Both the position numbers and the translations under genes were made by a program. Under the pieces are notes generated by a model. The model was not told where the DNA came from. It was given only the letters and a program-made list of their open reading frames with translations, and did not search any database. A stretch of 64,000 nucleotides of DNA from assembly GCF_019264345.1 (NCBI RefSeq), contig NZ_JAHVAO010000001.1, positions 3,038,001-3,102,000 on the forward strand. Reading direction: 5' to 3'. Origin of the DNA: Marinobacter arenosus (GTDB lineage: Bacteria; Pseudomonadota; Gammaproteobacteria; Pseudomonadales; Oleiphilaceae). This document shows positions 7,845 through 16,129 of this stretch, one piece after another (position 1 is the stretch's first letter; every line of letters starts with the position of its first letter).

Positions 7845-8828
7845 ATGGCAAACCCCAATGAACAGAGCAGTGATACCACCATGCGTCATATCAGCTATGG
7901 CCGTTTTGGTGAGCGAGATGTACTGCAGGTGACCCACTCGGACATCCCCCAGCCGGCAGCCGGTCAGGTCCTGATCCGGGTTCACGGTGCGGGCCTGAAC
8001 CCCATCGACTGGAAAACCCGGAAAGGGTTGGGGTTTGCCGCGCGCCAGATCGAGAATTCCCTGCCGTGGACACCGGGCTATGATGTGGCCGGTGAGGTGG
8101 TCTCGGTCGCCGAGGACGTTACCACGCTGGCACCCGGAGACCGGGTCATGGGCATGATCGGCTTCCCCTCCGTTGGCGGGGGGTACGCGGAATACGCGGT
8201 AGCCGGTGCCGATGAACTGGCCATTGTGCCCGAAGAGCTGGACCTCGTGGTCGCCGGCGCCCTGCCGCTGGCCGCCCTCACGGCCTGGCAGGCCCTGTTC
8301 GAGGTGGCCAAGCTGGAGTCTGGTCAGAAAATCCTGATCCACGCGGGTGCGGGTGGTGTCGGGCATTTCGCCGTGCAGTTTGCGCTCGAACGGGGGGCCC
8401 ACGTGGTGGCGACGGCATCCGCGTCCAATCGGGACTTCCTGGCCGAGCTGGGCGTACATGAGGTAATCGATTACCGCACGACCGATGTGGCCGAGGAGTG
8501 CTATGGCCTGGATGTCGTGCTTGACCTGGTCGGTGGCGAGGCTGGCAAGCGCTCCCTGCATACCCTGGGTGAACAGGGCGTGCTGGTCACGATCCCCACG
8601 GTCACGGCCGATGAGATCATCAGTGCGGCCGAGGAAATGGGCCTGCGTGCCCATGGCATGACCGTACGACCGGACGTTTTTCACCTGGACGAGATTGCCG
8701 AACTCATTGAAGACGGTGATGTCCGCGTCCACATTGACCAGTCTTTCCCGCTGGATCGGGTGGCCGACGCCCACGAGCTGCTCGAGGGAGGACATGTGCG
8801 TGGTAAGCTGGTGCTGGATTGTCGCTGA
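7845..8828 (+). CDS. Zinc-independent MDR oxidoreductase (NADP-dependent, quinone-reductase type)
   Basis: 327 residues of the medium-chain dehydrogenase superfamily. A GroES-like N-terminal domain carries GAGLNPIDWKTRKG. A Rossmann domain carries the nucleotide motif HAGAGGVGHFAVQFA at about residues 166-180. The structural-zinc cysteines of classical alcohol dehydrogenases are missing, placing it with the quinone oxidoreductase/NADP-dependent alkenal reductases. The ATG at 7845 has CGGAG 6 bases upstream and is preferred to the in-frame ATG at 7881. Its stop lies in a palindrome shared with the convergent antiporter gene. Confidence 0.87.
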   Translation: MANPNEQSSDTTMRHISYGRFGERDVLQVTHSDIPQPAAGQVLIRVHGAGLNPIDWKTRKGLGFAARQIENSLPWTPGYDVAGEVVSVAEDVTTLAPGDRVMGMIGFPSVGGGYAEYAVAGADELAIVPEELDLVVAGALPLAALTAWQALFEVAKLESGQKILIHAGAGGVGHFAVQFALERGAHVVATASASNRDFLAELGVHEVIDYRTTDVAEECYGLDVVLDLVGGEAGKRSLHTLGEQGVLVTIPTVTADEIISAAEEMGLRAHGMTVRPDVFHLDEIAELIEDGDVRVHIDQSFPLDRVADAHELLEGGHVRGKLVLDCR

Positions 8829-8843
8829 GGGGCCCCCTCAGCG
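8823..8843. repeat. Palindrome spanning two convergent stop codons
   Basis: Perfect 10-bp arms (8823-8832 and 8834-8843) around a single central C. The left arm contains the TGA of the oxidoreductase gene and the right arm the stop of the antiporter gene. No T-tract follows on either strand, so it is at best a weak or Rho-assisted bidirectional 3' hairpin. Confidence 0.6.
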
Positions 8844-10736
8844 CTTCTCTCCCTCCGGCAGGGGCAGTCGTGAACGCTCCGATGCCGCCTCGTCACTCGG
8901 GTTTGCAGCCGAGTCCGGGCTTTCCTTTTCCTTCCGCTCCTTCCGGGCCTGGGGCGGGACCAGGCTGATCAGCGTCCAGTCCTTCTCCGGCTTCAGTTCG
9001 TCCATATCCCGGACCGGCACCACGTGGCCCTTGCCGTCAAACACAAAGAGCACCAGGGCCTCGCGCTGGTATTTCTCCAGAAAGGCGTCGTAGCTGAACT
9101 CATCGCTGAGTTGAGTGGTCTTTACCGTGTAGCCCTGGCTGGCCAGGCTTGCCAGCTTGGCGTAGCTCGCACCACCGAACAGGCCGCGCGTCATCTGGAT
9201 CTTTTCCGCAGTCTGGTGGCGGGCCTTCTGGTCCTGATCGCCCTCGGCGAGGGTGAAGACGCTGTTGTTTCCGAACCAGTCCAGGAAGTGGTACGTCGCC
9301 AGCGAGTTCATGTGCTTGTAGGGCGAAATGACCAGCAGGTTGCCGATGCCGGTGAGGTCCAGGTGTGTGGATGCGTGCTCGGACACCGGGTTGCCGAAAT
9401 AGGTCTGCAGGTTGTCCATGCGCGCCTGACGAACATTCTCCCAGTTGGTGTCGGCGAGGGTGACCGGCACCTCGTGTTTTTTGAGCGCCAGGGCGATCAT
9501 ACGCGCCACCGGGTTGGCACCAAGAATCAGGAAACCGAACTCCGCCGGTTCCGCCACTTTCAGGATCCGCGCCACCGGCCGGGCGGTCAGGCTTTGGAGC
9601 GTGACGGTGGCAATGATCAGCATGAACACCAGGGGCACCAGTGTGCCGGCACTTTCATAGCCGAGTTTCTGGAGCTGGAAGGCGAACAGGGCGGAAACCG
9701 CCGCGGCAACGATACCCCGGGGCGCTATCCAGCTCAGGAACAGTTTCTCCCGCCAGTTCAGGCTGGTACCAATGGCGGACAGGAAAATACTCAAGGGGCG
9801 GGCTACCAGCATCAGGATGGCCAGAACCACCGCCAGCCCCCAGCCGAGTTCGGCAATGGCGCTGAATTCCACCCGTGCGGCCAGGATGATGAACAGCGCC
9901 GAGATCAGCAGCACGCTGAGGGATTCCTTGAATTCCAGGATGCTGTCGATGGGCACCTGCTTCATGTTGGCCATCCAGATGCCCATTACGGTGACGGTCA
10001 ACAGTCCGGACTCGTGCGCCATCTCGTTGGAGAGGGCGTAGACCCCCAGCATGAAGGTGAGGGTCCCGGCGTTGTGCAGGTATTGGGGAATCCAGTGCTT
10101 GCGCAGCACCAGGCCGTTCAGGTAGCCGGCGATGGCGCCGATCAGAAAGCCGACCATCAGGGTCTTGCCGAAAATGTAGAGGGAATGGCCGAACACGTTG
10201 CCCTGACCCCAGGACACAATGCCCTCAAACACCAGAACCGCAAGCAGGGCGCCCACCGGGTCTATGATGATGCCTTCCCAGCGCAGGATGTTGGCGAGCT
10301 TGGCGTCTGGCCGCACCGACCGCAAAAGTGGTGCGATAACCGTTGGGCCGGTGACGATGGAAATGGCACCGAACAGCAGGGCGACAGGCCAGGATACGTC
10401 CAGCAGCCAGCGCACCGACAGCGTTCCGATGATGCAGGTGACAATCGAGCCCACCGGGATGAGATTGCGCACCATCTTGCCGTGACCGCGGATCTCGTCA
10501 TAACGAAGGGTCAGGCTGCCCTCAAACAGAATGATGGCCACCGCCAGGGAGATGACCGGGAACAGCAGTTCCCCGAACACCGCCTCGGGTGCCAGGAAGC
10601 CCAGCAGCGGGCCAGCGGCAATACCACCGGCCAGCAGAAACAGAATGGCCGGCATTCTGACCCGCCAGGCCAACCACTGGCAGAACAGGGAGAGAACGCC
10701 GATGCTGGCAAGAAGCAGGACGGTACTGACAGGCAT
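8838..10736 (-). CDS. Cation:proton antiporter (CPA1/NhaP type) with C-terminal RCK domain
   Basis: 632 residues. The first 400 or so hold about a dozen hydrophobic helices of the Na+/H+ exchanger fold (ILFEGSLTL, and GPTVIAPLLRSVRPDAKLANILRWEG with the conserved acidic helix). A TrkA-N/RCK Rossmann domain follows (FGFLILGANPVARMIALAL near 415). The C-terminus is a charged, probably disordered tail rich in Lys, Glu, Arg and Ser. It should exchange Na+ or K+ for H+ across the inner membrane, with the RCK domain gating by nucleotide; the ion preference is unproven. Its start is 134 bases downstream of the tcdA ATG region and it follows tcdA on the same strand, so the pair may be co-transcribed. 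Confidence 0.88.
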   Translation of the reverse strand: MPVSTVLLLASIGVLSLFCQWLAWRVRMPAILFLLAGGIAAGPLLGFLAPEAVFGELLFPVISLAVAIILFEGSLTLRYDEIRGHGKMVRNLIPVGSIVTCIIGTLSVRWLLDVSWPVALLFGAISIVTGPTVIAPLLRSVRPDAKLANILRWEGIIIDPVGALLAVLVFEGIVSWGQGNVFGHSLYIFGKTLMVGFLIGAIAGYLNGLVLRKHWIPQYLHNAGTLTFMLGVYALSNEMAHESGLLTVTVMGIWMANMKQVPIDSILEFKESLSVLLISALFIILAARVEFSAIAELGWGLAVVLAILMLVARPLSIFLSAIGTSLNWREKLFLSWIAPRGIVAAAVSALFAFQLQKLGYESAGTLVPLVFMLIIATVTLQSLTARPVARILKVAEPAEFGFLILGANPVARMIALALKKHEVPVTLADTNWENVRQARMDNLQTYFGNPVSEHASTHLDLTGIGNLLVISPYKHMNSLATYHFLDWFGNNSVFTLAEGDQDQKARHQTAEKIQMTRGLFGGASYAKLASLASQGYTVKTTQLSDEFSYDAFLEKYQREALVLFVFDGKGHVVPVRDMDELKPEKDWTLISLVPPQARKERKEKESPDSAANPSDEAASERSRLPLPEGEKR

Positions 10737-10758
10737 AGTGTGAGCAGATCCTTATGGT

Positions 10759-11550
10759 TTATTGATTGGCGCGCCTTGCCATACGGTTGAGCAGCCGGGA
10801 GGCCGCAAAAAATCCGAAGCTCGCGGTGACCGGACTGGCTGCCCCGAAGCCCGAGGCGCAATCAAGGCGCACCGGCCCATCGGTGGCGGGCTTTTGCAGG
10901 CACACCTCGCCGTCACCGGCAGGATACGTCAGCTGCTCCAGGGAGTATACGGCTTCGATACCGAAGCGACGCTTGGGGTTGCGGGAAAAACCATACTCCC
11001 GGCGCAACAAGTTACGAACTTTGGCCAGAAGTGGATCCTGGGTGGTCTTGCTGAGATCCGCGACCTGTATCTGGGTGGGGTCCATCTGGCCACCGGCACC
11101 GCCGGCACACACGATCGGCAGCTTGCGGCGCTGGCAATGGGCAATCAGTGCCGCCTTGGCCTTGACGCTGTCGATGGCATCAATAACACCGGTCATGTCC
11201 GGGGTGATGAGGTCGGCGACATTTTTGGTGGTCAGGAAACCAAAATGGACGCGGATGTCCGCATGGGGGTTGATCGCTCTCAGGCGTTCCGCCATTGCGT
11301 CCGTCTTGGTGCGGCCGTACTGCTGTTCCAGCGCATGAAGCTGCCGGTTGGTGTTGGAGACGCAGATGTCGTCCATGTCGATCAGGGTGAGGGTGCCAAC
11401 GCCACTGCGCGCCAGGGATTCCGCCGCCCAGGAACCCACACCGCCAAGACCGACGATGGCGATGTGGGCGCCCCGAAAGGCCTTCAGGGCGCGGCGTCCG
11501 TACAGTCGTTCAATGCCGCCAAAGCGGAATGCGTAATCGTCGGCGTTCAT
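10759..11550 (-). CDS. tcdA: tRNA threonylcarbamoyladenosine dehydratase
   Basis: 263 residues from the ATG at 11550, which has GGAGG 4 bases upstream; a further 17 upstream codons are open but lack support. TcdA (CsdL) is an E1-like enzyme that cyclises t6A37 of tRNA to ct6A using ATP. The adenylation Rossmann motif IVGLGGVGSWAAESLARSG is at residues 32-50. The conserved DMDDICVSNTNRQ follows, and the C-terminal half carries the family's CASGFGAASPVTASFG. Length matches the usual 260-270 residues. It is transcribed on the minus strand, probably from the interval after the terminator at 11638-11665. Confidence 0.93.
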   Translation of the reverse strand: MNADDYAFRFGGIERLYGRRALKAFRGAHIAIVGLGGVGSWAAESLARSGVGTLTLIDMDDICVSNTNRQLHALEQQYGRTKTDAMAERLRAINPHADIRVHFGFLTTKNVADLITPDMTGVIDAIDSVKAKAALIAHCQRRKLPIVCAGGAGGQMDPTQIQVADLSKTTQDPLLAKVRNLLRREYGFSRNPKRRFGIEAVYSLEQLTYPAGDGEVCLQKPATDGPVRLDCASGFGAASPVTASFGFFAASRLLNRMARRANQ

Positions 11551-11637
11551 GCGGCCTCCGGTCGGGTCCGGCGCGGAGCCGGACGAATTCAAAGAGCGCA
11601 ATTGTAACCCAGGCCCGGGCCAGACCGAAAAATGGGC

Positions 11638-11665
11638 AAAAAAAAGCCACGCAAGGCGTGGCTTT
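11638..11665 (-). terminator. Intrinsic terminator of the acyl-CoA dehydrogenase gene
   Basis: A 10-bp perfect stem (11643-11652 with 11656-11665), a 3-base loop and a run of at least eight T on the minus strand. It lies 160 bp past the dehydrogenase stop and before tcdA, so tcdA has its own promoter. Confidence 0.88.
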
Positions 11666-11824
11666 CAAGGATGCCCAAGCCGGAGAAGGCTGGGCGGGAC
11701 TAGTTCAGAGACACTAATCAACCCGCTCATTGTTGAACGTTCACCGTTCCCAAAGAAGGTCAATAAATGCCAAGCATCGGTCATTTCCGGTCAGGGCCCG
11801 GTACGACCCGGATCGATGACCGGT

Positions 11825-13600
11825 TCAGGCGATCCAGTGATCGTCGTTAAAGGCCATCAGGCTGTCCTTGCCGGTTTTGATGTCGCCCAGCAACCACTGG
11901 ATTTCCGGCGCGAGCTTCTCGAAGAAGAAGCGGGCCGAGACCAGCTTGCTTTCCAGCAGTGGCTTGTTGTCCGCGCCGGCGTCCAGTTGCGCCTTGGCAA
12001 CACCGGCCATGCGGGACCAGAGGTAGCCGATCACGGTCAGGGCCATCAGCCGCAGGTACGGGGTTGCAGCCGCGCCGGCCTGCTCCGGATCCTTGGGCGC
12101 GTTGCTTGCCAGCCACAGGGTCGCGTCCTCAAGCGACGTCATCGCGTTCTTGAGTTCGACCCGGTAGGGCGCTTCCGGGTTGTCCTTGAGGTAACCGCTC
12201 AATACCCCGAACAGTGTCCGCACCAGTTGCCCGCCCTTCAGGCTCAGTTTCCGGCCCACCAGGTCCATGGCCTGGATGCCGTTGGTACCCTCATAGATCC
12301 GCGCGATGCGGCCATCCCGGACCAGTTGCTCGAGCGGCCAGTCGGTGGTGAAGCCGGAGCCGCCCAGCACCTGCAGGCCGGTGTTGGCGTTGTTGAATCC
12401 CTCATCGGTGAGGAAGGCCTTCACAACCGGGGTCAATAGCTGAACCAGATCGTCGGAGGATTCACGGACCGCTTCGTCCGGGTGGGCGACTGACAGGTCC
12501 AGATGATGGCCGGTGAACAGGGCCAATGCCCGCATGCCTTCGTTCAGAACTTTCTGGCGCATGAGCATCCTGCGCACATCCGGATGCACGATGATCGGGT
12601 CGGCCGGACCGTCCGGGTTCTTCGGGCCACTCAGCGAACGGCTCTGGAGCCGCTCCCGGGCAAACCCGAGACTCTCCTGGTAGGCCATTTCCGCCAGCCC
12701 AAGTCCCTGCATGCCCACCATCAGGCGAGCCTCGTTCATCATGGTGAACATGGCGCGCATGCCGTCGTTGGGCTCGCCCACCAGCCAACCCTTGGCACCT
12801 TCGAAGTTCATGACGCAGGTGGCCGACCCCTTAATGCCCATCTTGTGTTCCAGCCCACCGCAGAAGGCCGGATTGCGCTCGCCGGTGTCTGGCAGGAACT
12901 TGGGTACCACGAACAGGGAAATGCCTTTGGTGGTATTGGGAGCGCCGGGAAGCTTGGCCAGAACCAGGTGTACGATGTTGTCCACCAGATCGTGCTCACC
13001 GCCGGTGATCCAGATCTTCGTGCCTTCAATGGCGTAGCTGCCATCGTCATTCGGGGTGGCGCGGGTACGGATCAGGCCCAGGTCGGTGCCGCACTGGGGC
13101 TCGGTCAGGCACATGGTGCCGGTCCACTCCCCGGAAATCAGCTTCTCGAGGTAGGTCTGTTTCAGCTCCTCGGAGCCGTGGGCGTGCAGGGCGCTGATGG
13201 CGCCGTGGGTCAGGCCCGGATACATGCCCAGCGAGAGGTTGGTGGAACACACCATCTCGTCGACCACGAACTTCAGGGTGTGGGGCAAGCCCTGGCCACC
13301 GAACTCCAGGGGCGCATCCAGCGCTGTCCAGCCGCCTTCAACAAACTTGTTGTAGGCCTCTTTGAAGCCTTCGGGGGTAGTGACCGCATGGGTCTCGGGG
13401 TCGTAGCTGCACCCTTCACGGTCACCGGCCTGGTTGGTGGGCTGGATCACTTCCGCCGCCAGCTTCCCGGCCTCATCAATGACCGCAGAGATAAGATCCG
13501 GTGTGGCGTCGGCGTACTTCTCCAGTTCGTGGAGCCGGTCCGCGCCCAAGACGTCAAACAGCAGGAAGCGAATGTCGTTCGCTGGTGCCTGGTATTGCAT
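11825..13600 (-). CDS. Acyl-CoA dehydrogenase, long form (about 590 residues)
   Basis: 591 residues. It has a short N-terminal extension (MQYQAPANDIRFLLFDVLG) seen in the long FadE-like/DmdC-like branch. The N-terminal and middle domains of flavin acyl-CoA dehydrogenases follow (MCLTEPQCGTDLGLIRTRA; KIWITGGEHD). The C-terminal helical domain carries RDGRIARIYEGTNGIQAMDL, where the glutamate is the likely catalytic base, and a 130-residue C-terminal extension closes the protein. It catalyses FAD-dependent alpha,beta-desaturation of acyl-CoA, the first step of beta-oxidation. Automated annotation often names this branch 3-methylmercaptopropionyl-CoA dehydrogenase, but the dmd pathway is not visible here and a fatty acyl substrate is likelier. 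It is monocistronic, with a clear terminator at 11638-11665. Confidence 0.9.
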   Translation of the reverse strand: MQYQAPANDIRFLLFDVLGADRLHELEKYADATPDLISAVIDEAGKLAAEVIQPTNQAGDREGCSYDPETHAVTTPEGFKEAYNKFVEGGWTALDAPLEFGGQGLPHTLKFVVDEMVCSTNLSLGMYPGLTHGAISALHAHGSEELKQTYLEKLISGEWTGTMCLTEPQCGTDLGLIRTRATPNDDGSYAIEGTKIWITGGEHDLVDNIVHLVLAKLPGAPNTTKGISLFVVPKFLPDTGERNPAFCGGLEHKMGIKGSATCVMNFEGAKGWLVGEPNDGMRAMFTMMNEARLMVGMQGLGLAEMAYQESLGFARERLQSRSLSGPKNPDGPADPIIVHPDVRRMLMRQKVLNEGMRALALFTGHHLDLSVAHPDEAVRESSDDLVQLLTPVVKAFLTDEGFNNANTGLQVLGGSGFTTDWPLEQLVRDGRIARIYEGTNGIQAMDLVGRKLSLKGGQLVRTLFGVLSGYLKDNPEAPYRVELKNAMTSLEDATLWLASNAPKDPEQAGAAATPYLRLMALTVIGYLWSRMAGVAKAQLDAGADNKPLLESKLVSARFFFEKLAPEIQWLLGDIKTGKDSLMAFNDDHWIA

Positions 13601-13822
13601 GGAATACTCTCCTCACCGTGGTTTTTTTCTGTCGTTGCCGGGCGGCCTGCCCGACACGCTGTGGGTCTGTCGAACACTCGATTCATACGCCCGTTTTAAT
13701 GGGGTGGTTCACAGGACGGGGCGGTCCAGTCGATAAATTTTTCGTATGTCCTCGACAGTGAGATTGAATGCCGTCCGCGACCGGTCATGGGCGGCCAGGA
13801 TTGTTCCGCGAGGGGGAGTCGC

Positions 13823-14566
13823 ATGAAACGAGTGGTCATAGCTGGCGCGTCGGGAGCCATTGGTGCGGCTTTGGCGCAAGCCATACTGGATCAGTACCCG
13901 GACAGCCAGGTGGTTGGTCTGTGCCGGGATCCGGCAACGGCGCCGGCGGCATTGCAGGGGATGGATCGGGTGACTTTACTGCCCTGGGATGCGTCGGACA
14001 CCGGGGCCATGACGTCGGTCGCCGAGGCGTTGGCAACCGTGATGCCGCAACGGGAGGGGATCGACACGCTGGTATACGCCGCTGGATTGCTGCATTCGGA
14101 CACCGTATTCCCCGAGAAACGGCTGGAGGATCTGTCGGCGGAGGCCCTGTCTCAGGCCTTTGCCGTGAACGCTACGGGCTTCGCGCTGCTCGTTCAAGCC
14201 CTGATCCCCTGGCTCAGGCATCGGGAGTTCAAGCGGATTGCCGCGGTGTCGGCCAAAGTCGGCTCGATCACCGATAACCGGCTGGGCGGCTGGTACGCCT
14301 ACCGAAGCTCCAAAGCCGCCCTGAACATGCTGGTCCGCACCCTCGCCGTGGAATTGCCGAGGCGGTGCAAGCCCGTTGCCTGCCTTGCGTTACACCCGGG
14401 CACGACCGAGTCTGCGTTGAGCGAACCGTTCCGACAGTCCCTGGCTCAGTTGACGGTACACTCGCCGGAGCAGACCGCCGGGCATCTCTTGGCGGTGTTG
14501 CGTGAGGTCGGGCGCGAAGACAATGGACGTTTTCTGAGCTGGGATGGATCGGAGTTGCCTTGGTGA
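13823..14566 (+). CDS. SDR-family oxidoreductase (CsgA/C-factor-like)
   Basis: 247 residues from the ATG at 13823, which has GAGGGGGAG 6 bases upstream; an open extension to 13787 has no RBS. Classical short-chain dehydrogenase: the nucleotide loop GASGAIG is at residues 8-14, NAT in the middle, a serine in SAKVGSITD, and YAYRSSKAAL with the catalytic Tyr-x3-Lys. The C-terminal LHPGTTESALSEPF is typical of the C-factor-like group. Cofactor and substrate are unknown. It converges on the ChrR gene and shares the bidirectional terminator between them. Related SDRs occur near ECF sigma/ChrR loci in other gammaproteobacteria as I recall, so co-regulation is possible. Confidence 0.83.
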   Translation: MKRVVIAGASGAIGAALAQAILDQYPDSQVVGLCRDPATAPAALQGMDRVTLLPWDASDTGAMTSVAEALATVMPQREGIDTLVYAAGLLHSDTVFPEKRLEDLSAEALSQAFAVNATGFALLVQALIPWLRHREFKRIAAVSAKVGSITDNRLGGWYAYRSSKAALNMLVRTLAVELPRRCKPVACLALHPGTTESALSEPFRQSLAQLTVHSPEQTAGHLLAVLREVGREDNGRFLSWDGSELPW

Positions 14567-14584
14567 ATGCCGGGGACGAGGTAT

Positions 14585-14618
14585 AAAAAAAGGGTGATCA
14601 TCGATCACCCCTTTTGTT
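14585..14618. terminator. Bidirectional intrinsic terminator (SDR / chrR)
   Basis: An 8-bp GGGTGATC/GATCACCC stem (14592-14599 with 14603-14610) and a 3-base loop. It is flanked by seven A on the left and a T-rich tract on the right, so it can serve both convergent genes. Confidence 0.88.
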
Positions 14619-14636
14619 TCTGGCGCACTGACAGGT

Positions 14637-15275
14637 TCAGCGAATAAACGGGTTAAGCATCCGGGTGAAGGTGCCGGTCAGCTTCACCGGGGCACTGAGC
14701 ACCGACAGGGTGATGCAGTCTTCGCATCCGACGGCGACCGGTTTGTGCTCGTCCTGGTCCGTCAGCACCACGAAGTCCCACTGGTTGAAAACACCTTTCT
14801 GGTCGGCGAACGCACCCTGGAGCACGATGGTTGTCTCGTTGCCCCGGTGCGTGTGGACCGGAGCTTTGCCGCCCGCTGCCAGCTTCTGCAATACGACCTG
14901 TTCGCGCTGGCCCGGGAACCGGTCAGTGATGTCCAGGACACTGACGTCGCCGAGCTGGCGCTTCCAGGGAAGATCGTTGATGTCTTTGCCCAAGAGCTTT
15001 TCCAGTGGGCTCAGTCGCGCCATGGTCGGCAGCGGCGCTTCATCTTCAGCGGCACTGTCGATTCGGGACAGAATGTCGTCGAACATGGTTTCCGACACCG
15101 ACACTTTCGGCTGGTACTCCATCATCACCGCACCCAGGCTGTCGAGCGTATCCACGCGGCTACGGCATTGTGGACATTCGTCCAGATGTAACCGGATACA
15201 GAGAGCGTGGGGCTCGCTCAGGTTGCCTGCGCTGTATTCCATCAAACTCAGGCTGTCGGGATGATGCCGTGTCAT
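14637..15275 (-). CDS. chrR: ChrR-type zinc anti-sigma factor with cupin sensor domain
   Basis: 212 residues. The N-terminal zinc anti-sigma domain has the ligand set His5, His30, Cys34 and Cys37 (HLDECPQC), the same pattern as Rhodobacter sphaeroides ChrR. The C-terminal cupin (about 105-205) carries the metal-binding HTHRGNE stretch and a later DEHKP histidine. In R. sphaeroides this domain senses singlet oxygen and organic peroxide, releasing the sigma factor; that role is inferred here. The start overlaps the sigma gene stop (ATG at 15273-15275, stop at 15272-15274), so the two are translationally coupled, as expected for a stoichiometric sigma/anti-sigma pair. Confidence 0.92.
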   Translation of the reverse strand: MTRHHPDSLSLMEYSAGNLSEPHALCIRLHLDECPQCRSRVDTLDSLGAVMMEYQPKVSVSETMFDDILSRIDSAAEDEAPLPTMARLSPLEKLLGKDINDLPWKRQLGDVSVLDITDRFPGQREQVVLQKLAAGGKAPVHTHRGNETTIVLQGAFADQKGVFNQWDFVVLTDQDEHKPVAVGCEDCITLSVLSAPVKLTGTFTRMLNPFIR

Positions 15276-15871
15276 ACGTTCTGGTCCTGCAAAATCACTT
15301 TCAATTTGTTCAACGCCAGGCGAACCCGGCTTTTTACGGTCCCGAGCGGGATTGCCAGTTCATCGGCAACCATCTGGTGGGACTTGTTCTCCATGTACAC
15401 CTTGGCAATCACGGTAATCTGCTCTTCGGGCAGGTGGCTCAAGGACTCCCGGATGCGTCGCTCAGACATAAGACGGTGCAGCGACGTCACCGGTTCATTT
15501 TCGTTTTCCCCGGGAATCTGCCACAGGTCTTCGGTTTCCACCGGCATCTCTGCACTCGTGCGCTGCATCTTGCGCAGCATGTCGATGCGCTGATTTCGGG
15601 CAATGGTGAAAATCCAGGTGGACGCCGCCGCCTTGCGCCAGTCGTACAGACACGACCGCCGCCAGATCGACACAAACACCTCCTGGACGAGTTCTTCCGC
15701 GTGGCTGGCAAGGCCATTGGCCATGGCGTAGTACTTGATCTGGGGCCCGAAGTGTTCGAAAAGCGCGTGGTAGGCTTCGCGATCCTGATGTTTGCCCACT
15801 TTCTGCAATAGCTGGCTCCAGGGGTCTTTCCGCCCCTCGGAGTTGGCCGGTTTGTGCTCCAGTGTGGTCAC
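15272..15871 (-). CDS. rpoE: ECF sigma factor, RpoE/ECF11 group, partner of ChrR
   Basis: About 199 residues from the GTG at 15871, which has AAGGAG 6 bases upstream; ATG codons at 15919 and 15916 would add about 16 residues but have poor RBS. The open frame to 16177 passes through the promoter and is not coding. Region 2 is at LFEHFGPQIKYYAMANGLAS through EVFVSIWRR. Region 4 is at LSHLPEEQITVIAKVYMENK through GTVKSRVRLALNKLK. It directs RNA polymerase to stress genes once ChrR is inactivated. The promoter at 15952-15981 matches the RpoE consensus, indicating positive autoregulation. Confidence 0.92.
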   Translation of the reverse strand: MTTLEHKPANSEGRKDPWSQLLQKVGKHQDREAYHALFEHFGPQIKYYAMANGLASHAEELVQEVFVSIWRRSCLYDWRKAAASTWIFTIARNQRIDMLRKMQRTSAEMPVETEDLWQIPGENENEPVTSLHRLMSERRIRESLSHLPEEQITVIAKVYMENKSHQMVADELAIPLGTVKSRVRLALNKLKVILQDQNV

Positions 15872-15951
15872 TGGGCGCTCCTTGACAGTCGCATGATTTG
15901 AGCTTGTTCTGGTCATCATTCTATGCACTCGTCCCGGGTTTGTCAGTTCTG

Positions 15952-15981
15952 GATTTACGGGGTGGTTGTGCGTCTGGATCA
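15952..15981 (-). promoter_or_regulatory. ECF11 (RpoE)-type autoregulatory promoter
   Basis: On the minus strand TGATCC (15976-15981) is followed by exactly 18 bases and then TAAATC (15952-15957). The R. sphaeroides RpoE promoter is TGATCC-N18-TAAGA, so the -35 and spacing match fully and the -10 partly. A transcript would start near 15945, upstream of both candidate sigma starts. Confidence 0.75.
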
Positions 15982-16129
15982 GTTCCTGCTGAAATAAATT
16001 CGCTCCGGTTCGGCGGGCAGTCATGCGCAGTGACAGGAGCGCCGCATGGGCGGCGTCCCGGGAGTGATTGCCGAAGTTGGAAGGGCGGTCTAGGCTTGAA
16101 AAAAAACAATTCCGGAGCGCCCCGTCGCC

